A stretch of DNA of 64,000 nucleotides from Torymus aiolomorphi. Its lineage: Eukaryota > Arthropoda > Insecta > Hymenoptera > Torymidae. Where the stretch lies: NCBI GenBank assembly GCA_036365515.1, contig CM070873.1, forward strand, positions 71,698,529-71,762,528, written 5' to 3'. Position 1 is the first letter of the stretch. Every line of letters starts with the position of its first letter. A model generated the notes under the pieces. That model saw only the letters and a program-made list of their open reading frames with translations. It searched no databases and was not told where the DNA came from. The position numbers and the translations under genes were made by a program. This document shows positions 47,794 through 59,076 of the stretch, one piece after another.

Positions 47794-48122
47794 AAACAAA
47801 GTGGAGTTACATGGGTTTTCCGGGAATTAGTCTACAAAAAAAGTGGAGTTACGTGGTTTTTCCGGGAGTTATTCTTAAAAAAAAAGTGGAGTTACGTGGT
47901 TTTTCCGGGAATTATTCTAAACAAAAAATGGAGATACGTGGTTATTCCGGGAAAATGTTGAAAAAAAATGGAGATATGTGGTTTTTCCTTGTGCTGATTC
48001 AAGACAACGAGTGCACTTTCGTAATTTCTGTCACGGCTAGATGATAGAGGACTGTTTAAAGATAAGAAAAAATGCATAAAACCGATTTTGAAAAACTCGT
48101 CCCTTACGTGGTTTTTCCGGGA
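47577..48122. repeat. Minisatellite with GGAGTTACGTGGTTTTTCCG unit
   Basis: At least six units of about 38-45 bp share GTGGAGTTACGTGG and TTTTCCGGGA, followed by A-rich spacers, most densely at 47803-47990. Isolated units occur at about 47577 and 48105. Open frames on both strands come from the repetition. Confidence 0.65.
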
Positions 48123-49149
48123 AGTCACAGATTTGTATGAATTTTTTTACTTTACACCGTTATCAGTTACTAACTGAACATTTCTACAGAAAAACTAATA
48201 TAGATTTAAAATAATAATAATAAAGGAAGTTACTGTATAAACTCAAAATGAAGATTAATTGAGTTTCAAAGAGACGGCATTTACATTTAATTTGATTGAA
48301 ATAATATGAAATCTTATTTTCAAAATTTGAAATTTTCTTTTTCTGTTCATAATTTTAAGGTTTCTCATTCAGAATATTCAATCGAATATTTATTATAAAT
48401 GAAAATGCGAAATCCTGACTAGCTTATATGAATATGATGATTAGAGTGCTTCTTCGGTGCATTCACTTTTGAACCTCAAACCAAACTATTTCCTGTCGTC
48501 TCCTTTTGGATTTCTTCACATCTAAAGTCTTTCAACAAAGATTGTTTTAGCGATTATTCACAGTAATCACCTCCGGTCCAGGGGAATTCCAATTGTAAAA
48601 TCTTTTGTCGTCTACGTATATTAACGATCCGATATAATGTGACAAATTATACTAACAAGCAAAGTCTAAACATTTTGCTTTCAAAATCTATGTGAATTGT
48701 GTGACGTGACTGTTAATCAAAACATTATTAAATATTACCTACTGTTAGAAAACTTCCATATATATTAAATATAGATATATTGTTTTTACATTTTTCGTTT
48801 CCAAATGTACTGTAAAGTAATTATCTAGTGTCTTATAGGCGCCAATTCATTTATTTAAGAATGAATTTATCTACAATTTCAAACTATTTTGTTGGGAATT
48901 CAAGGTTTATTTAATTGTAAAAGAATCCACCTAGAATCAACGAAACTCCTTACAATTAAAAAAATGGAAATTTCCAATTCTTATTTAATCGTGCAATTTT
49001 TTCCATCGAAACGCTTTATTTGTTTGACCCTATACCGCGAGTTCTAACAAACGCCGACTAACGCTCGACACAATAGCCGGAACTCCATTTGCCTTAATAT
49101 GTTTGAAATGAAAATTCGACAAATCGCAAAATTGTTTTTTTTTTTTTTC

Positions 49150-49460
49150 ACATTGTCCGCGGCCGGCCGCTCGCGGCAGACACGTACTTTCCGGTGAGTG
49201 TGTGCGCGCACGCGCGCAGGATAGTTTTCTCCGCGGAGATGACACAAAGGAGGCTCCCCACCATTGCCGAATTGCGGACTCCCACTGTTTTATGCGAGGC
49301 GCGTTAAATGATGGACGCGCTACGGTTAATGGATTGTATCCACGTGTGGCGCCAAGCCGAAGCTTATACATTTCACACGCGATCGGTGAGATGTGTGTGC
49401 TGATTTCGCGCGGAGATTTTTCTCGTCGCTGTGTCGATTCGATTTTGCCACGATTGTGAT
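49150..49460 (+). promoter_or_regulatory. CpG-rich candidate promoter / first exon of the SPH gene
   Basis: GC-rich patch with alternating CG/CA repeats, much like the 27.6-kb candidate promoter. A donor-like GATCG then GTGAGATG lies near 49384, and the acceptor TTTTAG at about 49590 leads into the exon carrying the ATG. The start site is unknown. Confidence 0.35.
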
Positions 49461-49622
49461 GTAATTATTGTAACAAGCATGATGCGGTTGGTCTGACAAG
49501 AAAATTTCAAGGATTTCTTAGCGGCAGAATTGAATATTAAGAGAAATAATGTCTTAATTTTAATAAATTTTTTATTTGATTTTGTTTTAGATCTGTACTT
49601 GCAGGGATTCCCCGAAGACACT

Positions 49623-52600
49623 ATGCATAGTTATAAGAAATGTATATTGACGATTATTCTAGTTGCTGTCCAAGTATCATATTACCACAAAGTTTTAGCA
49701 GAAGGTTAGTGTATAATACGTATCTATCTATAAATACATATATGTAATTTTATATGTACTAAAATATTAGTGAATATCTACTTAGGTAATTGAACTACGT
49801 AGGAAAGTAACTTTCTTCAATGTCTTTTAGATAATTTAGTATAATTCCATACTATTTCATAATTTCAAGTATACAACTTAGACATTTAATTATTCACTGA
49901 TATCTCTTCATATTTTACACTTTTACTGATAGTAAGAGTTTTATAGTTTTTCTTATTCTTTAACATAAACGGCTTTTTCATAAAGACGTTAGCATTATCA
50001 AGTAATTAGTTAGAATCCTTTCATAAGAGTTAACATTTTTAAAATCCTTGATTGGTCATTTATTGCTGAGCTGACCATATATTATCTTCATTCTTATATA
50101 TTAATGTTGATGGTATTTTCACAATCATGTTTAAAAAGTAAATATTTTACATTCACAAAAAAAAAAGATGACTAAGTAGACTGAAATGTAAGAAATTCCA
50201 TCAATGACCGAAGCGCAAACGAAATAGATATTATTTTATTTTCTCGTTAAAGTCGTATAAAAATAGTTACTTATAAAAAAGTTCATTCATTTCGATGTTA
50301 TGTTGTTGTTTGAAAATCGTTTAATTGTTTCAAGGTTAACCACTTCAAGTAAGGTATTATTTCTTAGATTCAAAGAAAATTAATTTTATGTCAGTAAATA
50401 CCTTTAAATAATATACTGATTATAGAGGATAATAATTTAAAATTTGATACGCGATTAATTCCAAATAAAAATGTAAGAAAATTAAGCCTTTATAAGTAAC
50501 CTTCAACCTGAATATTTCAAAATATTAAGTTGATGAACAAAATTATCCGAACCGGTTGTTAAAAAGTTAATGTGAATACATAAAAAAACTTCCTATGTAT
50601 TTTTATTTTCTGTCCGTGAGACTGTTGTAGTTTACAAAATCAATCAATATACTGAATATCATAGTTTATTTTAATAATTAAAAAACCTTTTTTATTATAA
50701 GATTTATTTCTGAATGATGTTTCTCAGCATGATATGAAATTTTCTAATTTTATTATGATGTCTCTCATATTACGTATATATTCTGAGACTAAAGATGTAT
50801 GGTCAGCTGTATAGGTAAAAAATAAATTATACCTTTTTGAATAGAGATGATTATGGAGACTGAATAATCAAAAGAGCAATAAGAATGAATAATCTTTTGT
50901 TACTAATTTGATTTAATAATTTGTGAACAAAAGTGAATCAATAAATATTTAATTCAGATACCTAAATCTACAAATGAAACGTTGTGTTATATAGATATTT
51001 AATGAATATGTCCGATTTACTTGAAATATCAAGCATTTTTGACTATCACTATTCTATGAATCGAATAAATTAGTTACAATCACAGTCGCAATTAAATCCG
51101 GATTAGAGTTTACTGCTTACGTAACTTTCCATTTATATATTTTTTTTATTCACGTCGTTATACCTTCGGTATTCGGCGTTAACAAATGCTGATATCGACG
51201 ACACTGAAAATATATTAGGAACTTAGAGAAACCTTCGAAACTTCTATTTTCGTAAGATTACAGTAGTATATGTTAAACTTATAAGAGACAAAAAAATTGA
51301 AGAAATGATGGTAGAATAGTAATTCTTGTCCAAAATTAGCCAAAACTACATGTCATGTGATATATTTACACTTTCGCTTCTATATATCGTCATCTATATA
51401 TCGCTTCTATATATCGTCTTCTATAAAAAAAAGTCCTATTTCGGCTTCGCGCGTAAGAAAGTCCTATCTCGGACACTAAAAAAGTTAAATTTTGTCTTTA
51501 AATCAAATACTTCATAATGTAAGTATATATTGACGTATATAAAACCAGCCCAGCGTGAAACGGAGACCGATTATCTAAAACTCTGCATTGGTTCTCAACT
51601 TAAACGTCAGTAAAAACGTGGAATGTCCGAGATAGGACTTTCTTACGTGCGAAGCAGAAATAGGACCTTTTTCCACGCGAAGCCGAGGTAGGACTTTTTT
51701 CCACGCGAAACCGAAGTAGGACTTTCTCTCTCCCAGCCGACGATATATTGTTTGAGAAAATTTTGTGAAATTTTTCGAACTTGAGATTATGATGGAACTT
51801 AATGTTTTAAGGGTCTTTGAGTATCAATATGCATTTTCAGATATGTGTGCGTATTTACAGATATAGATATGCGTGAGTAGCAATTTTTAACCATCCTAAT
51901 TCATGAATGAACGAAAACATCGGGCTAAAACTTTTCAGATATTTCGATAGTAATTAGAGGAGACGAACTAATTAAATTAAAAAAAATATTGGATAATATT
52001 ATGGGGGTTGTCGTGATAAATCTATTTCAAAAGTTAATTGTATTATTATTGGCAGGTTTATAATGAAAACATTCAGAAATTGTGTGAAAAGTTAATAAAA
52101 TTACTAAAAAGCTACAGTCCGAAATTATTATTACTGCACTTGTTAGAGTAGTCGGAGGAAAATAAGATTCGCTTTAATTTACTTATGCAGATAGGTATAT
52201 AAGTGTATAGAATGCCATATTAATATCGTACTTTATATTTCATTAATTATGCATTCGACTATGCAGATATATAGGTACATGCCTTTTATGCATTTTGTAA
52301 ATTTTTAACAATAAAGTCTAGGAATACTGATAGAACTTAGTATTTAGTGGAAGCGTTCGTATACACTGAGAAAAGGATTTGTTTAGTGTTAACATGGCAT
52401 TGTAACTTTTAACATACGTATGTTTAAATATGACCAAATATAGGCATTGTAACAGTTATAATGTCATGTTAACAGTTAAGTTACCATGTTCTCATAAATA
52501 ATTTCAATATGTTACCTGAGAACATTGATGTTGTAATAGTTACAATATGCTTATTATAGTAGTTGTTGAATCTAATGGCCAATATTTTACCAGGATGATG

Positions 52601-55600
52601 TTGTTTTATAACAAAAACGTTTGAAATAAAAACATCATTTATTTTTTACTCATAATAAAAATGTCTGAAACGTTGGTGTAAAAAACTAAATGGAGTTTTT
52701 ATTTGGTTATTAGATTCAAAAATTACAATTTACAAGAACTTCCACCATCAGCTACTTTCAAATCTGAATATGTCTATTAGTTAATATAGATATTGTAACT
52801 ATTACAATATCACATGTTATCCTTAAACATGTCAAATAGTTGTATTTCAAATAGATAAATATGTTAACAGTAACAATATTCTTCTCTCAGTGTAGTATTG
52901 AATATTTCGTAAAAGTTTACTACAAAACACTGGTTCATCTGGATTACGTCTTTTACCAAATACTAATATAGAATTTATTAGATTACTTTAAATTTTCAAC
53001 GATAGTGCAATATTTAAAGCGTTAAAATGTTTAAAAATAGATGTAATATAAAATATAATATAAAATTTAATATAAAATTAAACACATGATTACATTACGT
53101 ATATCCTTAATCTCAAATTTTATTATTTCTTTCATTACAATACCGATATACTATTATCAATACCTATTTTACTCCCCCACAGCCCATTACATTAATACCC
53201 CAACTTGGCTTTTCTCAGGTGCGCCATGTAGCAACGCGGTGAACAGCGCGACGGGCACCTGCGTAAACGCCCTCCAGTGCGCGCCCTACAAAGCCATGCT
53301 CTTGACGCACGGCGCCCAGGCGAGCGACTTGTTGCGCGACTCCCTGTGCTACTATACACGGGACTACCCAATCGTGTGCTGTCCCACAACGGCTGCTCCT
53401 GCTCTGCAATCCAGCACTGCTCCTGCCCCGCATTGGGCTTACGCAGCTGCCTCTGCAGTGCAATCAGCCGCTGCCGTTGGTTCTGCCCAGCAATGGGCTT
53501 CAGCAGCCCCGATTTCGGCTCCTCCAGCCCCGCAGTTAGCCGCTGCCGCGGCGTTCGGCGTCACGAGGCCGTCCATGTACGGACCACTTTTCGCGCCTCA
53601 TTGTGGATTTAGCAGGGCTACGCATTATCGTAGTGTCTCGTTGGACGGATACCCAGCTGACCTCCGTATGTAGCTATATATTGAGTTTTTAATTACATAA
53701 TGACAGGGAATTAATGTTGGATGTCCATAATTAGAAGGTTAAAATAATTAAAATAAAATAATTTGAAGGCGCACCTTTGCGACAAGTTTCTTCTCATTCT
53801 ACAGGTCATAAAATGTACGAAAAAACTCGTGAGCATTAGAAAACGGTCTTGACACCGTTTTAGAAAAAAATCTATTTTTCTTATGGAAATTTAACATGGA
53901 AAAAATGAACGATGTAATCGCTGATGATGAGCCAATAGTAAGCTTTTAAATGTGCCAATAAATATTCCACAAAAAAGTAATTAAAGTAGAAGAAAAGAGC
54001 TTTAATTTAAGATGATGTGATACCCACACTATTACTCAATTCTGGGTTCCGGTTTTTCTCTTTCAATTTTAAACTTTTTGAAAAAAACTTTGACACGTTT
54101 TAAGTTTAATAAAGAACTACAACGTATCAAAGAGTTTTTTTCTTAAAAATAAAAATTGAACGAGAAAAACGGGAACCCAATTTTGAGTAATAGCGAGGGT
54201 ATAGCATCACCTTAAGCTAAAGATCGTTAAAATTGGTCGTTCTGCGCAAAGTTACGTTCATTTGGAAATCATGAAAAATGACCAAAAATTATTGAATTAC
54301 GTGGACTCGGGAAAAATCGCCCATTTTCAGTAATTTTTCGAGATTTTCAAATGCACGTGACATTCTACTTTAATCGCTTTTTTGTGGAATATTTGTTGGC
54401 ACATTTAAAAGCTTACTATTGGTTCATCATCGGTGACTACTTTTCGTCCATTTTCCCATGTTAAATTTCCATAAGAAAAATGGATTTTTTTCTAAAACGG
54501 TGTTACAAGACCGTTTTCTAATGTTCACGATTTTTTTCGTATATTTTATGACCTATAGAATGAGAAGAAACTTGTCGCACAGGTGTGCATTCAAATTTTT
54601 TTTTTTTAATTTTTAAAAATTTCCTCATATACACAACTACATATCGTTGCGCGGTACGAAGAAAAGCCAACTTGGAAGTTACAGACGAAGAAGAGCCAAA
54701 AACGCGTCTAAAACGAAGAAAAGTCAGTTTGCGTCCTCCCAGACGAAGAAAAGCCAGTTTGCGCCGTTCCTGCGGAGGAAAAATCCCAACTGACGGCATC
54801 TAATCAATTACTAGTTATCTAATTATCTTGACTGATCATCTTTTTATCTTTATATCTTATCTTTTTTAAAAGACTTTTAATCTTTTTGGTTATCTTTTTA
54901 TCTTTATCTTATCTTATTATCTGAAAGTTATCTATAAGATACCAACTAAATTTTACTTTTGTTAGAAAAATTAAACTGGCTTTTCTTCGTCTGGGAGGGC
55001 GCAAACTGGCTTTTCTTCGTCTGGGAGGATGCAAACTGGCTTTTCTTCGCCTGTAACTTCCAAGTTGGCTTTTCTTCGTACCGCACGACGATATATGGTT
55101 ACCGACATTCTATTACTTTACTTACTTTTTTTTCGATTTTTGATTTTCACTATAATTTTTTTAGTTATTCGTTGTTGCTAAACTCATTATGAACAGAGGA
55201 TACAACTGGAATAATATATACAAAAAAAAATTGAAAAAAAATTGAAATGATGTACAATATAGTATAGGAACCTGTAATTGGTTCCGACATCCCATTAAGA
55301 TTCCTAAAGTCGTTATAAAAAATAGCGATTTCACAACAAGAATTTTGAAAGGAGCTTATTCACGATCCTTGAAATAATTAAAATAACAGATCAACAATCT
55401 GTATAACGTTTTCTTTTCATACATAACCAATAAGCGTATTAAAGTTCACGTAAAAAGGAAAATCTGGATACCTAATACAACCTATATCACACTTGAATAC
55501 TGACTTTCTCACAGATGCCTACCGATGGCTGGCAGCGTTGGGCTACCAGAGCCATTCCGAAAAACCCTTCAAGTGGATGTGCGGGGGCAGTTTGATCTCG

Positions 55601-58600
55601 ACCCGCCACGTGCTCACGTCCGCGCGATGCGTTTACGGGCGAAGCGACCTGAAGGTCGTTCGCCTTGGCGATCACGATCTTAACGATGACGAAGACGGCG
55701 CTTACCCGATCGACGTGCCCATCGAGCGCTTCACCGTGCATCCGAATTTCAAGAGTGGCGTCGATATACTTGCCGATATAGCTGTAATAAGGCTCCAGCG
55801 CGATATTACATTTTCCGGTGAGATATGTGTGTCAGTGTGCGTGCCTGTGTAATTGGTAGGGTCCCACATAGCACTGAATATTTAAGGAATATTCCCTCAA
55901 TATTTATTTGCCATTTTCGCTATTTTCGCTAATATTCCCTCAACGTTTATAAACATGGGAGAAACTTTGAGGGAATATTCCTGCAAACCAAAATGACCGT
56001 TTTTCCATTCGAAATTTTTTAATTCGAATATTTCATTTCAATATTGTAGAAATATTCCTACAATATTACTGGAAATATTCCTACAAGGTTATATAATAAT
56101 GAGAAAAGTTAATTTATTTAAAAATAAAAAATGACACTTATACCCAGAGAAATGACCCCATTTGGTGTTATCATACGTATAAAAACGCCCAAAAGGGTGA
56201 TTTCTATGCTTATATGTGTCATTTTCTATTTTTAAATAAATTAACTTTTCTCATTATTATATAACCTTGTAGGAATATTTCCAATAATATTGTAGGAATA
56301 TTTCTACAATATTGAAATGAAATATTCGAATTAAAAAATTTCGAATGGAAAAACGGTCATTTTGGTTTGCAGGAATATTCCCTCAAGGTTTCTCCCATGT
56401 TTATGAACGTTGAGGGAATATTAGCGAAAATAGCGAAAATGGCAAATAAATCTTGAGGGAATATTCCTTAAATATTCAGTGCTATATGGGGTAATATGTG
56501 GATGTAGTCATGAGAATGTATATTTATAGCAGCGTGTGCCGACGCTCCTTACGAAGAATAGCACTACGCTTTTTGGCCTCTTTGCGAAGACTAGTACATT
56601 TCCCAAAACTGCAACGAAAACTGTAGTTTAACTCACGATTTTGATACTAGTACAATTCGCGAGTTTTTGATGAAAACTAGCATCATTCACGAGTTTGCGT
56701 TGAATACTAGTGAAATTTGCAAGTTTGTGACGAAAAGTAACGCGATTCACAAGCTTGCCGCGAAAACTAGCACTTTGCGCGTGACCGCGCTATTTTTCTA
56801 TTGCGAGTCCATAATTATTTTTCTTTTTATACCTATATCTTTGAAAAGTTTATAATGAAGTCTCCGCAAAAATTCTTTTAAAAAAACTAAAAAACAATGC
56901 TGGTAACGTAGATATCTTTCTTTTAATTTAGAATGCGTTCGTGGTTAAGGATTTCTTATAGGTAACGGACATCAAACGAACCAATGTTAAAGATAATTCT
57001 TTATTGCCGACGTTTCGGGAGTGTAAATTACTCCCCTCTTCAGGGCTACAACCAAGATATATAAACATAATAGTTAACGTAGAACAAAAAAAAAAATTTT
57101 TTACAAATATCGTTACATGACTAGATAGATTTTTTTATAAGTTTACCATAAAATTAGGAATTAAACAATACATAGTTCGGTCCTAATTATAAAGGTCCTT
57201 GTACGAACTGCACCAAGTACTAAGAAGAAGAATAAGAAATTTCCAATAGCTGAATAAAAACAAATTATGTACATGAGAAAAAACTTTTTTGACTTACAAC
57301 CGACTCTTCCGTCTCTTTCTCATGGTTGATGACCAGAAAGTCAAGCGACTATTCCGGGGTATCAACCAAGACTAAAAGTAGCATGTGCAAATACTAAGAA
57401 GGAAGATGTGGGAATTTTGGAAAAACTGTCGCGGGTCTTCTTAGTGCTTGGTGCAGTTCGTATACAAGGACCTTTATAATTAGGACCGAACTATGTATTG
57501 TTTAATTCCTAATTTTATGGTAAACTTATAAAAAATCTATCTAGTCAGTAACGATATTTATAAAAAAAATTTTTTTTGTTCTACGTTAACTATTATGTTT
57601 ATTATATATCTTGGTTGTAGCCCTGAAGAGGGGAGTAATTTACACTCCCGAAACGTCGGCAATAAAGAATTATCTTTAACATTGGTTCGTTTGATGTCCG
57701 TTAGTTACCTATAAGAAATAGATATCTTTCTAACTGTTGCACCCTCAACTAGGTAGTGATAGTTTTCGTTACAAACAGTGGAACGTGCTAGTCTTCGCCG
57801 CAATCAAGCGGGTCGCGCTAGTCTTCGACACGAATCAATGGGACGTGCTAGTTTTCGTCGCCAATTCTGAAAGCCTGAAATGGACTATAAGTACTGTTTG
57901 TGAGAAACTGAATTGTGCTAGTTATCTTAAGGAGCGTCGATGTATACTTGTATTGCAAAGCGAAATTTTTTTTTTGTTCTTTAGATTGCTTTTTACATTA
58001 TAACGAACATAATCGATACGTAATTATTATAATTTTTCAAACTTTATTTTTAATAGTTACAATAATTCTGTGCAGATGATATTCAGCCCATTTGCTTACC
58101 CTTGCCCGACAATATAAGATACAAAAATTACACCGGATTCCATCCGTTTTTGGCCGGTTGGGGATCGTTACATGCAGGTGTGAATATTTTACTTTTACAA
58201 TATTTTCCCGATAACTTTTCTTCAATTTAATAATTGGTAATTTATGCAGAAGGAGTTCCAAGGCATTCCCTGTCAGAATATTGGTATCCCGTTTTATCGA
58301 CCGATCAATGCCGTAAAGCTCTGACGAAAGGATTCAAAATTCAAGGAATTGATGAACAAATCTTATGCACGGGTTATCTTCATGGAGAAATCAACGTCTG
58401 TCTGGTAAATTTTTGTTTGACTTCATATTTCAGTAGATAATTCTATTGAAATGTATCTATCCTCTTTACAAGAGAAAAATAACACGTATTCGCTTTATGG
58501 AACTATCACGTATTGTTTCAGACCGACAAAGGAGCGCCGCTAATGTATCCGAAAGATGGCTCCTTTTACGCAATCGGCGTTCTATCATCTAGTATTGGTT

Positions 58601-58677
58601 GCGAACGTAACCGATATCCACATGTCTACACGAGAGTATCCCAATATTTAGATTTTATATTTGATCATATGTACTAA
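49623..58677 (+). CDS. CLIP-domain serine protease homolog (predicted catalytically dead)
   Basis: Six coding exons (49623-49704, 53219-53665, 55515-55817, 58076-58177, 58250-58404, 58522-58677) give 414 aa with the same intron phases as the upstream protease. Exons 3-6 are nearly equal in length (303/102/155/156 against 300/102/152/156), so the pair is a tandem duplicate. Signal peptide 1-26, ending VLA. The CLIP domain with six Cys (about 31-84) is kept. The linker is Ala-rich and longer. The protease-like domain has R214 where catalytic His belongs (TSARC), keeps D264, and has K366 for Ser195 (TDKGAP). N360 replaces Asp189 and T364 replaces the oxyanion-hole Gly. The activation site reads YR then SVSL instead of VVGG. 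All exons are open with good splice sites, so it looks like a maintained pseudoprotease rather than a broken gene. SPHs in insects often act as cofactors for prophenoloxidase activation. Poly(A) signal at 58809. Confidence 0.85.
51370..51745. repeat. Palindromic element with AAGTCCTATCTCGG repeats
   Basis: On the left, units AAAGTCCTATTTCGGCTTCG and AAAGTCCTATCTCGGACA. On the right, inverted units GTCCGAGATAGGACTTTCTT, AAATAGGACC and CGAGGTAGGACTTTTTTCCA, each about 30 bp. TATATCGTC and GACGATATA mark the ends. It lies in the first SPH intron. Confidence 0.5.
52364..52892. mobile_element. TA-flanked element (YACTGAGA family, copy 2)
   Basis: CACTGAGAAAAGG at the left and TTCTTCTCTCAGTG at the right are inverted and flanked by TA. 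TTAACATGGCATTGTAAC repeats near the left end match the palindrome at 39224-39340. Non-coding, in the first SPH intron. Confidence 0.55.
53762..54596. mobile_element. Large palindrome in SPH intron 2
   Basis: TTTGAAGGCGCACCTTTGCG pairs with GCACAGGTGTGCATTCAAA. Arms of nearly 300 bp or more share GACAAGTTTCTTCTCATTCT, AAAACGGTCTTG and AAGCTTTTAAATGTGCCAA as inverted copies. Non-coding. Confidence 0.65.
54642..55094. repeat. Palindromic element with ACGAAGAAAAGCCAGTTTGC repeats
   Basis: ATATCGTTGCGCGGTACG pairs with CGTACCGCACGACGATAT. The arms carry at least three ~27-30-bp units (ACGAAGAAAAGCCAGTTTGC on the left, GCAAACTGGCTTTTCTTCGT on the right) around an AT-rich centre. The basic-looking open frame across it is a repeat artefact. 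Confidence 0.6.
55863..56490. mobile_element. Near-perfect ~630-bp palindrome in SPH intron 3
   Basis: CCCACATAGCACTGAATATT pairs with AATATTCAGTGCTATATGGG. The arms, about 290 bp each, consist largely of GGAATATTCC-type palindromes and match almost base for base (for example AACGGTCATTTTGGTTTGCA). No coding capacity. Confidence 0.7.
56540..57939. mobile_element. Palindromic element with CGAAAACTAGCAC repeats (copy 2)
   Basis: CGACGCTCCTTACGAAGAAT pairs with CTAGTTATCTTAAGGAGCGTCG. Both arms hold ~30-bp repeats around CGAAGACTAGCA or its complement. The interior is interrupted by the inverted Penelope-like pair at 56922-57718. Confidence 0.55.
56922..57718. mobile_element. Inverted pair of Penelope-like ends with hammerhead-type core
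   Basis: The insertion is flanked by the 13-bp direct repeat TAGATATCTTTCT (56909-56921, 57719-57731), a target duplication. The arms are inverted copies containing GGAGTAATTTACACTCCCGAAACGTCGGCAATAAAG. Written as RNA, the right arm reads CUGAAGA (57623-57629), a GGGGAGU/ACUCCC stem-loop, then GAAAC, which matches the hammerhead consensus CUGANGA..GAAA. Such cores are known in Penelope-like elements. Stems I and III were not resolved, and there is no reverse transcriptase in the insert. Confidence 0.5.
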
Positions 58678-59076
58678 CGCCGTATGTGAGGAGTCAAAAA
58701 CTCTTCTAATTGTATTTATTTGACTATATGTTCAAAGTCTGACTGTAGAAATAAGATATCATCAATAGAGCTAATAATTGTGAATATAATTTTATATCGC
58801 CTGTATATAATAAATTGTAAAATATATTTAATAAAAATGTAAATACAGAACAAGAGAGGGTATAAATATCCATTACTTAAATATAATAATAAAATAGAAA
58901 AGAAGAGAGAAAAAATGGACTACTCCCGTATCCGGATATTTGCAAACAAATGTTGGTGATTTTCTATATTAAAAATAGTTCTAGAGGATTTACATTCTTC
59001 TTTTAGGGTAGGTATATCTTTATCCCAAGGATTCATATTTTATTAAATTCTTTCATTCTCTATTTATAATGTATAC
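58678..59076 (+). other. 3' UTR and flank of the SPH gene
   Basis: A poly(A) signal AATAAA lies at 58809-58814. The remainder is AT-rich with no other feature before the solo LTR. Confidence 0.5.

Noticed and set aside
54585..54803. Open frame rich in RRRKASL-like basic repeats
   Set aside because: It is the translation of the ACGAAGAAAAGCC repeat unit in a palindromic element.
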